Shown here in pieces: positions 6,467-13,265 of a DNA stretch of 13,722 bases. Position numbers and translations under genes: made by a program. The number at the start of each line of letters is the position of its first letter. Position 1 is the stretch's first letter. This stretch comes from CAZTHC01 sp964613425 (lineage in GTDB: Bacteria > Bacillota > Clostridia > TANB77 > CAG-508), in contig CAZTHC010000030.1 of assembly GCA_964613425.1 (NCBI GenBank), positions 1 through 13,722 of the forward strand, given 5' to 3'. Under the pieces are notes generated by a model. The model did no database searches. It worked only from the letters and a program-made list of their open reading frames with translations, and was not told the origin of the DNA.

Positions 6467-7141
6467 TACTTAGCCCCCCCTTCTAAAAGATATTTAGAAG
6501 GCTCTCCATTATATGTAACTTCGCCCTTTTTAATTTCAATAACTTTATTGCAATAATCTAATGCTCTATCTATATCATGAGATATCATTATTATTGTAAT
6601 GCTTTTTTCTTTATTAAGCTTTTGTAGTAATTTATAAATTTGATGTGCTATATTAGGATCTAATCCATTTACTGGTTCATCAAATATTATTATTTTACTA
6701 TTTATGCATAAAGCTCTAGCAATTAGTACTCTTTGCTTTTGACCTCCGTGAAAGCTCTCTAAAGCATTTCTTTCTTATTTCATATATATCTAAATCCTTC
6801 ATTACGCTAATTGCTTTTTCTTTATCTTGCTTGCTATACCATATTTTCTTTGGGTTGTTTGCTATTGTGCCACTTAAAACAACCTCCTCTATTGAAGCCG
6901 GAAAATTGTTTTGTATTTCTGTAATTTGAGGTAAATATCCTACTTTTTCTTTTAAAGATATTTCTCCTTCATACCCTACATTCAAACCTAATATACATTT
7001 TACCAAACTTGTTTTCCCTGAGCCATTTTCTCCTACAATGCAAACGAAATCTTTTTCCTCTATTTTAATATTAATATTATTTAAAACTTTAATATTTCCA
7101 TTATATGAAAAAGACATATTTTTTATTTCTACAATGCTCAT
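6466..7141 (-). CDS. znuC: Zinc ABC transporter ATP-binding protein ZnuC, split by a +1 frame break
   Basis: This is the ATPase that powers the ZnuB permease. It has Walker A GENGSGKTSLVK (about residues 38-49), Q-loop region GYLPQ, signature LSGGQKQRVLIARAL, Walker B IIIFDEP, D-loop GLDP and switch histidine ISHDID. The zero frame is correct to codon 131 (LS); an in-frame CGG then interrupts the signature, and skipping C6748 restores GGQKQRV and the rest, for 224 aa. I choose the ATG at 7141, preceded at good spacing by GGGATGAT, over the ATG at 7150, whose GGG is too close. The end, EGGAK, includes a run of seven G and overlaps the znuB start. Confidence 0.93.
6474..6480 (-). repeat. G7 homopolymer at the znuC-znuB junction
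   Basis: Seven G in a row on the coding strand encode the two glycines and the first base of Ala in the EGGAK end of ZnuC. They lie 7 bases before the znuB ATG, where a Shine-Dalgarno site would be, so the run may double as the znuB ribosome binding site. Such a tract is unusual in this AT-rich DNA and prone to length change. Confidence 0.8.
6745..6751 (-). other. +1 frame-break site in znuC: TCA-C-GGA
   Basis: The coding strand reads CTT TCA CGG AGG TCA; the ABC signature requires CTT TCA GGA GGT CAA (Leu-Ser-Gly-Gly-Gln). The extra C is at 6748, again directly before a glycine codon, with no homopolymer of C nearby. Confidence 0.92.
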
Positions 7142-7159
7142 TAATATCATCCCTTATCT

Positions 7160-8119
7160 TTATTGTAATGCTTCTTTTAAAACATTTATATTTCTTCTCA
7201 TTAACGTTACATATGTTTCTCCGTTATTAAAGTCTTGTTTGCTCACATTATGTAATGACTGAATTTGTAGAGCTTTTGCTCCAGTTTCCTCTGCAATAGT
7301 CTTTGCCACTGTTCCATTACTTAGTTCTATATATAATACAACTGGAATTTTTTCGTTTTTTACTTTACTTGCTAGATATGCAATTGTACTACTACTTGGC
7401 TCTGTTTCTGTACTGCATCCACTAAATGCAGCACTAACTTCTAAGTTGAATTCACTAATAAAATATTGCATAGGCATTTTATCTCCAAAAACAAGCCTAT
7501 TTCTTACTTTATTGTCTACAACTCCTTGTATTTCTGATTTTACATTATTTATTTCTAATATGTAGTCATTCGCATTTTTTGTATACTTTTCATTATTTTC
7601 TGGTAACAAATTTACCAATTTATCTTTTAATGAAGCTATTATTTTTGTTGCATTCTCTAGTGATGTCCAAATATGTTCGTCATACTCTACCTCTTCATGT
7701 TCCCCATGTTCTTCTTCATGATGTTCCTCTGCTCCATCTATCTCTTTTTCTTCCATTAAACTAACTAAATCTTTAATACATACTAAATTATTACTTTCAA
7801 CTGTTGGAATAATCTCTTCTGCCCATGCTTCCATTTCTCCACCAACATATATAAACATATCTGCATTTGTAATATCTATAATATCTTTGGCTGTCGGGTC
7901 ATAGCTATGTGAATCTACTCCCGGTCCTAATAAAAATTTCAAATCTACTGTATCTCCAGCAATTTGCCTTACAAAGTCATACGTAGCAAAATTTGTAACT
8001 ACAACACTCTTTTTTTCAGTCTTTTTAGTATTTTGTGTATTACTGAATATAATTGCTAATACTAGTGAAGCTAGTATTACAACCAATACGATTATTAAAA
8101 GTACTTTTTTCAAGTTCAT
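7160..8119 (-). CDS. znuA: Zinc ABC transporter substrate-binding protein ZnuA
   Basis: This 319 aa extracellular binding protein captures metal for ZnuBC. A hydrophobic N-terminal helix (about 5-26) has no lipobox cysteine, so it is probably membrane-tethered rather than a lipoprotein. Candidate metal ligands are His71 (GVDSHSYDP) and His149 (DEHIWTS). Between them lies an acidic, His-rich loop (131-149, beginning EEHHEEEHGEHEE) typical of zinc-specific members. The third-ligand region reads LVFGDKMPMQYF without the usual histidine, followed by AAFSGCSTETEPS and SLHNVSK; I recall this variant in other clostridial proteins. The ATG at 8119 follows AGGAGGA. It lies between the small His/Cys protein and znuC on the same strand. 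Confidence 0.93.
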   Translation of the reverse strand: MNLKKVLLIIVLVVILASLVLAIIFSNTQNTKKTEKKSVVVTNFATYDFVRQIAGDTVDLKFLLGPGVDSHSYDPTAKDIIDITNADMFIYVGGEMEAWAEEIIPTVESNNLVCIKDLVSLMEEKEIDGAEEHHEEEHGEHEEVEYDEHIWTSLENATKIIASLKDKLVNLLPENNEKYTKNANDYILEINNVKSEIQGVVDNKVRNRLVFGDKMPMQYFISEFNLEVSAAFSGCSTETEPSSSTIAYLASKVKNEKIPVVLYIELSNGTVAKTIAEETGAKALQIQSLHNVSKQDFNNGETYVTLMRRNINVLKEALQ

Positions 8120-8155
8120 ATTTTCCTCCTATAATATTCTTATTTAATGTTTTTA

Positions 8156-8172
8156 GGCGCAACATATGCGCC
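8156..8172. repeat. Short GC-rich hairpin between the small gene and znuA
   Basis: GGCGCA (8156-8161) and TGCGCC (8167-8172) form a 6-bp stem with a 5-base loop, followed by CC. It resembles the GGGCGTAT hairpin at 8500-8518 and may be a worn copy of the same REP-like element. No T-run follows on the coding strand, so it is a poor terminator; it could stabilise or attenuate the transcript ahead of znuA. Confidence 0.5.
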
Positions 8173-8177
8173 CAATT

Positions 8178-8474
8178 TTATTCATTAAATTGAACCTTAT
8201 TATTTATAGGAGTATTGCTCATACAATTAACAACTTTATTTTTTAATTTTTCTGTGATTTTGTTAATAGAATTAAATAAGTATAACATTAAAATAATTGA
8301 AAGCATTTTAATACAATTACTCGCTTGTTGAATAAACATACATAAAGAACAATGCTCGTCTTGGCAATGTTCAAATTCGTGAAAATTAAAAGATAAACTA
8401 ATATTAATATAAAAAGTTATAACAAATAATATTAAAATGATAAAGCTTATGCATTTATTTGCTTTTATATTCAT
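8178..8474 (-). CDS. Small membrane protein with His/Cys motif, zinc-operon leader gene
   Basis: This 98 aa protein has a hydrophobic N-terminal helix (about 8-28), then a cluster of possible metal ligands, FHEFEHCQDEHCSLCMFIQ (His32, His36, Cys37, His41, Cys42, Cys45), a second hydrophobic segment (about 55-70) and a polar tail. I recall similar small proteins with an HxC...DCxxC pattern next to znu-type operons in other Clostridia, though without a firm family name. The ATG at 8474 follows GGAGGTAG at 8481-8488. It is the first gene of the operon, 58 bp before znuA. A role as a zinc-binding surface accessory or sensor is inference. Confidence 0.7.
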   Translation of the reverse strand: MNIKANKCISFIILILFVITFYINISLSFNFHEFEHCQDEHCSLCMFIQQASNCIKMLSIILMLYLFNSINKITEKLKNKVVNCMSNTPINNKVQFNE

Positions 8475-8499
8475 ATTAATCTACCTCCATAATCATTGT

Positions 8500-8524
8500 G
8501 GGCGTATACAATACGCCCCTACAG
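8500..8524. repeat. REP-like hairpin element, copy 1
   Basis: GGGCGTAT and ATACGCCC form a perfect 8-bp stem with a 3-base loop (8500-8518), and the 3' end runs into CTACAG. Together with copy 2 it shares the 11-mer CCCCTACAGTT. GC-rich hairpins with a GTAGGGGC edge are a type of short interspersed repeat I associate with Clostridia genomes. It lies within the leader of the zinc operon. Confidence 0.6.
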
Positions 8525-8579
8525 TTGTAATTTGTTTTTGTTTTTTTACCGACCAATACAATTTGTAATTTGTTTTTGT
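8525..8579. repeat. 17-bp direct repeat
   Basis: TTGTAATTTGTTTTTGT occurs identically at 8525-8541 and 8563-8579, 38 bp apart, between the two REP-like hairpins. The spacer holds ACCGACCAATACAA. The arrangement suggests a composite or duplicated short repeat element. Confidence 0.8.
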
Positions 8580-8594
8580 GTAATTCTTATTTGC

Positions 8595-8624
8595 GGGTCG
8601 TCGGGGACGCCCACCCCTACAGTT
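8595..8624. repeat. REP-like hairpin element, copy 2
   Basis: GGG-T-CGTC (8595-8602) pairs with GACG-CCC (8606-8612) with one bulged T, then A and CCCCTACAGTT (8614-8624), the same edge as copy 1. It is strongly GC-rich against an AT-rich background. I could not place a convincing promoter for the zinc operon in 8475-8716. Confidence 0.6.
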
Positions 8625-8684
8625 TTTTTGCAATAGTAAACGCAGGTTATATATTTTTTGTTTGTCACCTACCTATACAATATT

Positions 8685-8706
8685 ATAAATAATATATATT
8701 ATTTAT
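8685..8706. repeat. Perfect 22-bp AT palindrome after holB
   Basis: The sequence from ATAAATAATAT to ATATTATTTAT is its own reverse complement over 22 bases and begins 11 bp after the holB stop. It contains no GC and no T-run follows it on the coding strand, so termination would be weak. It may be a protein-binding site, a cruciform or a chance AT palindrome. Confidence 0.6.
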
Positions 8707-8716
8707 TAAAAAAACC

Positions 8717-9619
8717 TTAAAACTCTTCACATATCTTAAACAATAAATTGTCTATTGTCATATCGTAATTATTATTTTTCTTTAATTTATCTATTGCCTC
8801 TTGTACATAGTTAATAGCATTAATGTATTTTATATTATTACTACTGTTTGAAGCAATTTTGCTAAAGAATATATTTATTATGTATTCTAACACATTAAAT
8901 ACAATTTCCTTGTTTTTAAAAATTAAATCTTTTTTATTTAATACATCTATAATATTTGCATTTTCTATATTTTCAAATATATTATCTACAATTATATAAA
9001 TATCTTTGTTTTGCAAAAGTTCTTGTACTTTTAAAATGCTTCCTTGAGCTGCTTCTAGTATCTTTTCTGGTATTTCTGTGTTCTTACAATTTAATTTAAA
9101 ATAGCTTTCCAAATCTTTTTTTGAAATTTCTTCAAAATAAACCTTTGTACACCTTGAACGCACTGTAGTTAAAAACATATTTTCACTTTCGCCAATTAGT
9201 ATAATTGTTATATATTCTGGTGGTTCCTCCAAGGTTTTTAATAAACAATTTGCTGCCTCTGTTGTCATTTTATCTGCATCATTAATAATATAAACTTTTC
9301 TTTCTGAAATAATAGGTTTTTCGATTATTTTATTAATCATTAATCTTATTTGGTCAACTTTAATAGAATTTTCATCTGTATCAATTATAAATAAATCTGG
9401 ATTGTTAGATGTATCAAATTCAATACAAGACTTGCATTCATTGCATGGTCCGTTTAAATTCTTACATAGAATTCCTTTTGCAAATTCTTTTGCAAATAGA
9501 AATTTACCTATTCCAGATTTTCCTAGGAACATATAACTATGTGATATGTTCCTAGAAGATATGATTTCTTTTAATAAATTTTTATTTTTTTCATTTCCTA
9601 CTATGTTTTCAAAAATCAA
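8717..9619 (-). CDS. holB: DNA polymerase III delta-prime subunit (HolB)
   Basis: HolB is part of the clamp loader that places the sliding clamp on DNA. The N-terminal half is an AAA+ domain: FENIVGNEKNKNLLKEII, a P-loop GKSGIGKF (Phe replaces the usual Ser/Thr), a zinc module CKNLNGPCNECKSC, a Walker B-like INDADKMTTEAANCLLKTLEEPP, and RSRC, the sensor/SRC motif. Length, about 300 aa, is normal. A GTG at 9628 directly abuts the hydA stop (TAG-GTG), but no ribosome binding site precedes it. The TTG at 9619 follows AGGTGA at good spacing, so I favour it; the difference is three residues. The gene trails the hydrogenase genes with no gap, so it is probably expressed with them. Confidence 0.88.
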   Translation of the reverse strand: MIFENIVGNEKNKNLLKEIISSRNISHSYMFLGKSGIGKFLFAKEFAKGILCKNLNGPCNECKSCIEFDTSNNPDLFIIDTDENSIKVDQIRLMINKIIEKPIISERKVYIINDADKMTTEAANCLLKTLEEPPEYITIILIGESENMFLTTVRSRCTKVYFEEISKKDLESYFKLNCKNTEIPEKILEAAQGSILKVQELLQNKDIYIIVDNIFENIENANIIDVLNKKDLIFKNKEIVFNVLEYIINIFFSKIASNSSNNIKYINAINYVQEAIDKLKKNNNYDMTIDNLLFKICEEF

Positions 9620-9628
9620 ATTTTTCAC

Positions 9629-11380
9629 CTAATCTATATTATATTTTTCTTTTTTCTCATAATGAGTATGCAATAATTCATGAGCTTTATGACTTCCTGG
9701 TTTTTCTAAGTATTCTTTATATACTTTTTCAATTACTGGATTTTTATGTGATTTTCTCACATTAGATTTTTCATCTATTGAATATAAAGCTTCTGCTCTT
9801 AGTTTTCTAATATCCATATCCATTTTTTCTTTTGATGAGTGAATTGGTTGCCCACCACCCATTATACATCCACCTGGGCATGCCATTATTTCTACAAATT
9901 GATAATCTGCTTTTCCATTTTTTATTTCTTCCATTATCTTTTGTGCATTTGCAAGTCCATGTGCTACAACAGCTTTAACTTGTGTGTTTTCTATGTTTAC
10001 AACAGCTCTTTTTATTCCGCTTTCCCCACGTACTGCTTCAAATTTTATTTCTTCTAATTCTTTTCCTGTTAAAACTTCTGCAACAGTTCTTAAAGCTGCC
10101 TCCATAACTCCACCAGTTGTTCCAAATATAGCTCCAGCGCCACTTGCTTCTCCCATTGGTTCATCATAATTGCTATCTTCTAATTTATTAAAGTCTATAT
10201 TTGCTTGTTTTATCATTCTTGCAAGTTCTCTTGTTGTTATTACATAATCTACATCTCGTATTCCTTCAACTTCCAATTCTGGTCTTTTGCTTTCATATTT
10301 TTTTGCTACACATGGCATAACAGAAACTACGCACATTTTTTTAGGGTCTACACCTATTTTTTCTGCATAATATGATTTTAGTAATGCTCCAAACATTTCA
10401 TGAGGAGATTTACAACTTGATAAATTATCTAAATTATCTGGATAATTCATTTCTATATATTTAATCCATCCAGGGCTACAAGATGTAATCATTGGTAAGT
10501 TTTTATTTTCCTTTATCCTCTGTATTAATTCTGTACTTTCCTCCATTATTGTTAAATCTGCTGCTGTGTTTGTATCAAAAACATTATTAAATCCTAATTT
10601 TCTTAATGCTGTTACCATCTTTCCTGTTACTACTGTTCCTACTGGTAATCCAAATTCTTCTCCAAGTGCAACTCTTACAGCTGGTGCAACTTGTGCAATT
10701 ACGAATTTATCATCATTTTTTAATTCTTTCCAAACATCTTTTGTACTATCTTTTTCTCTTAATGCACCAACTGGGCAACTTTGAATACATTGTCCACAAT
10801 TTGTACAGTTCACGTTATTTAAACTTGTATTATTTACAGTTGATATGCATGATTTAAATCCTCTATTTGCTACATCTATTGCACCTATATTTTGAACTTT
10901 TTTACAAGTTGCAACACATCTACGGCAAAGTACGCATTTATTTAAATCTCTAATTATAGAAGGTGAATCTATATCTATTTCATGTTCAACAAGTTCTCCT
11001 GTATATTCAATGTCTTGTACATTGTATTTAATAGCTAATGCTTGTAATTCACAATTACCAGAGCGTGGGCATGTTAAACAGTCTTTGTGGTGATTAGATA
11101 ATATTAAGTCTAATACAACTCTTCTTGCGTCCATTACATCTTTTGTATTTGTATGGACTACCATTCCTTCTTCTACCTTTTGTATACATGAAGTTGCAAA
11201 ACCTCTACGTCCTTCAACTTCTACTATACACATTCTACAATCTCCAACTTCATTTATTTCTTTTAAAAAACATAAAGTTGGTATATCTATTCCTACACTT
11301 CTCGCAGCTTCTAATATAGTTGTTCCTTCATTTACAGATACTTTAATTTCATCAATTGTTAAATTTACTTTATCTGCCAT
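9629..11380 (-). CDS. hydA: NADH-linked [FeFe] hydrogenase catalytic subunit HydA
   Basis: This subunit makes or consumes H2 at an H-cluster, exchanging electrons with HydB and ferredoxin. Domains in order: a [2Fe-2S] domain (Cys37, Cys48, Cys51, Cys65), a His-Cys3 [4Fe-4S] site (HHKDCLTCPRSGNC, 97-110), two [4Fe-4S] sites (CVLCRRCVATC, 149-159; CTNCGQCIQSC, 192-202), then the H-cluster domain with TSCSPGW (L1, about 299), MPCVAKKYE (L2, about 356) and MACPGGCIMGGGQP (L3, near 500). The C-terminus is a fused small-subunit-like tail. At 583 aa it fits the NADH-dependent trimeric class, possibly electron-bifurcating. L1 has one Ser where the classical motif is TSCCPGW. The ATG at 11380 follows AGGTAGGA; hydB ends 25 bp upstream. 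Confidence 0.95.
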   Translation of the reverse strand: MADKVNLTIDEIKVSVNEGTTILEAARSVGIDIPTLCFLKEINEVGDCRMCIVEVEGRRGFATSCIQKVEEGMVVHTNTKDVMDARRVVLDLILSNHHKDCLTCPRSGNCELQALAIKYNVQDIEYTGELVEHEIDIDSPSIIRDLNKCVLCRRCVATCKKVQNIGAIDVANRGFKSCISTVNNTSLNNVNCTNCGQCIQSCPVGALREKDSTKDVWKELKNDDKFVIAQVAPAVRVALGEEFGLPVGTVVTGKMVTALRKLGFNNVFDTNTAADLTIMEESTELIQRIKENKNLPMITSCSPGWIKYIEMNYPDNLDNLSSCKSPHEMFGALLKSYYAEKIGVDPKKMCVVSVMPCVAKKYESKRPELEVEGIRDVDYVITTRELARMIKQANIDFNKLEDSNYDEPMGEASGAGAIFGTTGGVMEAALRTVAEVLTGKELEEIKFEAVRGESGIKRAVVNIENTQVKAVVAHGLANAQKIMEEIKNGKADYQFVEIMACPGGCIMGGGQPIHSSKEKMDMDIRKLRAEALYSIDEKSNVRKSHKNPVIEKVYKEYLEKPGSHKAHELLHTHYEKKEKYNID

Positions 11381-11405
11381 TTTAATTTTCCTACCTTTCT
11401 TTTGT

Positions 11406-13265
11406 TTATCTGCTTATTGCCTTAAATGGGCATTTGCTCATACATAATCCGCATTTTACACAAATAGCTGGGTCTATTTCATGAGGTGATTTAATTTCTC
11501 CTTTTATTGCTGCTACTGGGCAATTCTTTTTGCACAATCCACAACCCTTGCATTTGTCTTTATCTATTTTAATATGTGATAATGCTTTACACTCTCCTGC
11601 TGGACATCTTTTTTCTTTTATATGAGCTTCGTATTCATCCCTGAAATATTTTAATGTACTTAATACTGGATTTGGTGCTGTTTGTCCTAAGCCACAAAGA
11701 GATGCCTTTTTTATGTTTAATGCTAATGTTTCAAGTTTTTCTATATCTCCTTCTTCACCTTTTCCATCTACTATTTTTTGTAGAATTTCTAACATTCTTT
11801 TTGTACCAATTCTACAAGGTGTACATTTTCCACAAGATTCATCTACAGTAAATTCTAAATAGAATTTTGCTAAATTCACCATACATTTTGAATCGTCCAT
11901 TACAATTAGTCCACCTGAACCCATCATTGAACCTATTGAACCTAAAGATTCATAATCTATTGGAGTATTTAAATGTTCTTCTGGTATACATCCACCTGAA
12001 GGTCCACCTGTTTGAGCTGCTTTGAATTTTCTTCCGTTTGGAATTCCCCCACCTATATCAAAAACAATTTCTTTTAGAGTTGTTCCCATAGGTACTTCAA
12101 CTAAACCTACATTGTTAACATTTCCACCTAATGCAAATACTTTTGTTCCTTTAGAGCCTTCTGTTCCGATACTTGCATACCATTCAGCTCCTTTTAATAT
12201 TATTGTTGGAATATTTGCATATGTCTCTACGTTATTAATTAGTGTTGGTTTGCCCCAAAGTCCTTTGTTAGCTGGGAATGGAGGTTTCAATCTTGGTTGT
12301 CCTCTTCTTCCTTCTATAGATTCTAAAAGTGCTGTTTCTTCACCACATACAAAAGCTCCTGCTCCTAATCTTACTTCTAAATTAAATTCAAAATTAGTAT
12401 TCCATATATTTGTACCTAATATTCCATATTCTTTTGCTTGGTCTATAGCCTTTTGGAATCTCTTAACTGCTATTGGGTATTCTGCTCTTACATATATGTA
12501 TCCCTTATTTGCTCCAATTGCATATCCTGCAATCATCATAGCTTCTATAACTGAATGTGGTGTTCCTTCTAATATACTTCTGTCCATAAATGCACCTGGG
12601 TCGCCCTCATCTGCATTACATACAACATACTTTTGGTCACCTTCTGCAGCAGCTGTAAAGCTCCATTTTTTTCCTGTTAAAAATCCTGCTCCACCACGTC
12701 CTCTTAAGCCAGAAGCTGTTACAAGGTCAATTACTTCTTGTGAATTCATTTCAAATAAACATTTTTCTAGAGCTTTATATCCATCAAAAGCAATATATTC
12801 ATCTATATTTTCTGGATCAATTTTTCCACAATTATTTAATGCAATTCTGTTTTGTTTTTTATAGAATGTTAACTCATCTAGCTTTTTAACAACTGATTCG
12901 TCTACATCTTTACACAATAGTCTTTCAACAATTTTTCCTTCTTTTATATGTATATTAATAATGTCTTCAGCATCTTCTGGTTTTACTAATGCATAAAAAG
13001 TATCCTCTGGCCTTACTATTACAATTGGTCCTTTAGCACAAAGTCCAAAACATCCTGTTTGAATTATTTTTACATTTTCTATATTGTTTTCTTTTATTAA
13101 TCTTCTTAAATTTTCAATTATAATTGGTGATTTTGATGATGTACATCCTGTACCACCACATACTAGAATGTGTTTTTCAATTGAATTTGAATTTTCATTT
13201 ACTCTCAAATCTAATTTCTCTCTAGTTTCTTGTCTAATTTTTTTAATTTCATCTAACGTTTTCAT
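11406..13265 (-). CDS. hydB: NADH-linked hydrogenase flavoprotein subunit HydB (NuoF-like)
   Basis: HydB binds FMN and NADH and passes electrons between NADH, HydC and HydA. A thioredoxin-like [2Fe-2S] domain comes first (Cys36, Cys41, Cys72, Cys76; CGGTGC and TGCFGLC). The NuoF core follows, with LRGRGGAGFLTGKKW (about 187-201) for FMN/NADH, CNADEGDPGAF and GAGAFVCGEETALLESIEG. Next is the [4Fe-4S] site ESCGKCTPCR. The protein ends with two ferredoxin-type clusters, CKGCGLCKKNC and CVKCGLCMSKC. The length, 619 aa, is typical of trimeric hydrogenases. Its ATG overlaps the hydC stop by one base (TAATG), and GGAGGA inside the hydC end is its ribosome binding site, so translation is coupled. Confidence 0.96.
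   Translation of the reverse strand: MKTLDEIKKIRQETREKLDLRVNENSNSIEKHILVCGGTGCTSSKSPIIIENLRRLIKENNIENVKIIQTGCFGLCAKGPIVIVRPEDTFYALVKPEDAEDIINIHIKEGKIVERLLCKDVDESVVKKLDELTFYKKQNRIALNNCGKIDPENIDEYIAFDGYKALEKCLFEMNSQEVIDLVTASGLRGRGGAGFLTGKKWSFTAAAEGDQKYVVCNADEGDPGAFMDRSILEGTPHSVIEAMMIAGYAIGANKGYIYVRAEYPIAVKRFQKAIDQAKEYGILGTNIWNTNFEFNLEVRLGAGAFVCGEETALLESIEGRRGQPRLKPPFPANKGLWGKPTLINNVETYANIPTIILKGAEWYASIGTEGSKGTKVFALGGNVNNVGLVEVPMGTTLKEIVFDIGGGIPNGRKFKAAQTGGPSGGCIPEEHLNTPIDYESLGSIGSMMGSGGLIVMDDSKCMVNLAKFYLEFTVDESCGKCTPCRIGTKRMLEILQKIVDGKGEEGDIEKLETLALNIKKASLCGLGQTAPNPVLSTLKYFRDEYEAHIKEKRCPAGECKALSHIKIDKDKCKGCGLCKKNCPVAAIKGEIKSPHEIDPAICVKCGLCMSKCPFKAISR

Noticed and set aside
4239..6751. Treating pflA, znuB and znuC as ordinary pseudogenes
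   Set aside because: Each has a single base too many and no stop codons, deletions or drift elsewhere. Neighbouring partner genes are intact and all three breaks share one signature. Sequence error remains possible.
7680..7730. Low-complexity stretch in znuA read as a simple repeat
   Set aside because: It encodes the acidic His-rich metal-binding loop expected in zinc-binding ZnuA proteins.
8475..8716. CRISPR array in the repeat-rich gap
   Set aside because: Only two copies of a 17-bp repeat and two non-identical hairpins occur; there is no regular spacing or set of spacers.
12022..12864. A 280-codon open frame on the plus strand opposite hydB
   Set aside because: It is the antisense shadow of a strongly conserved NuoF-type gene, with no ribosome binding site or recognisable domain.
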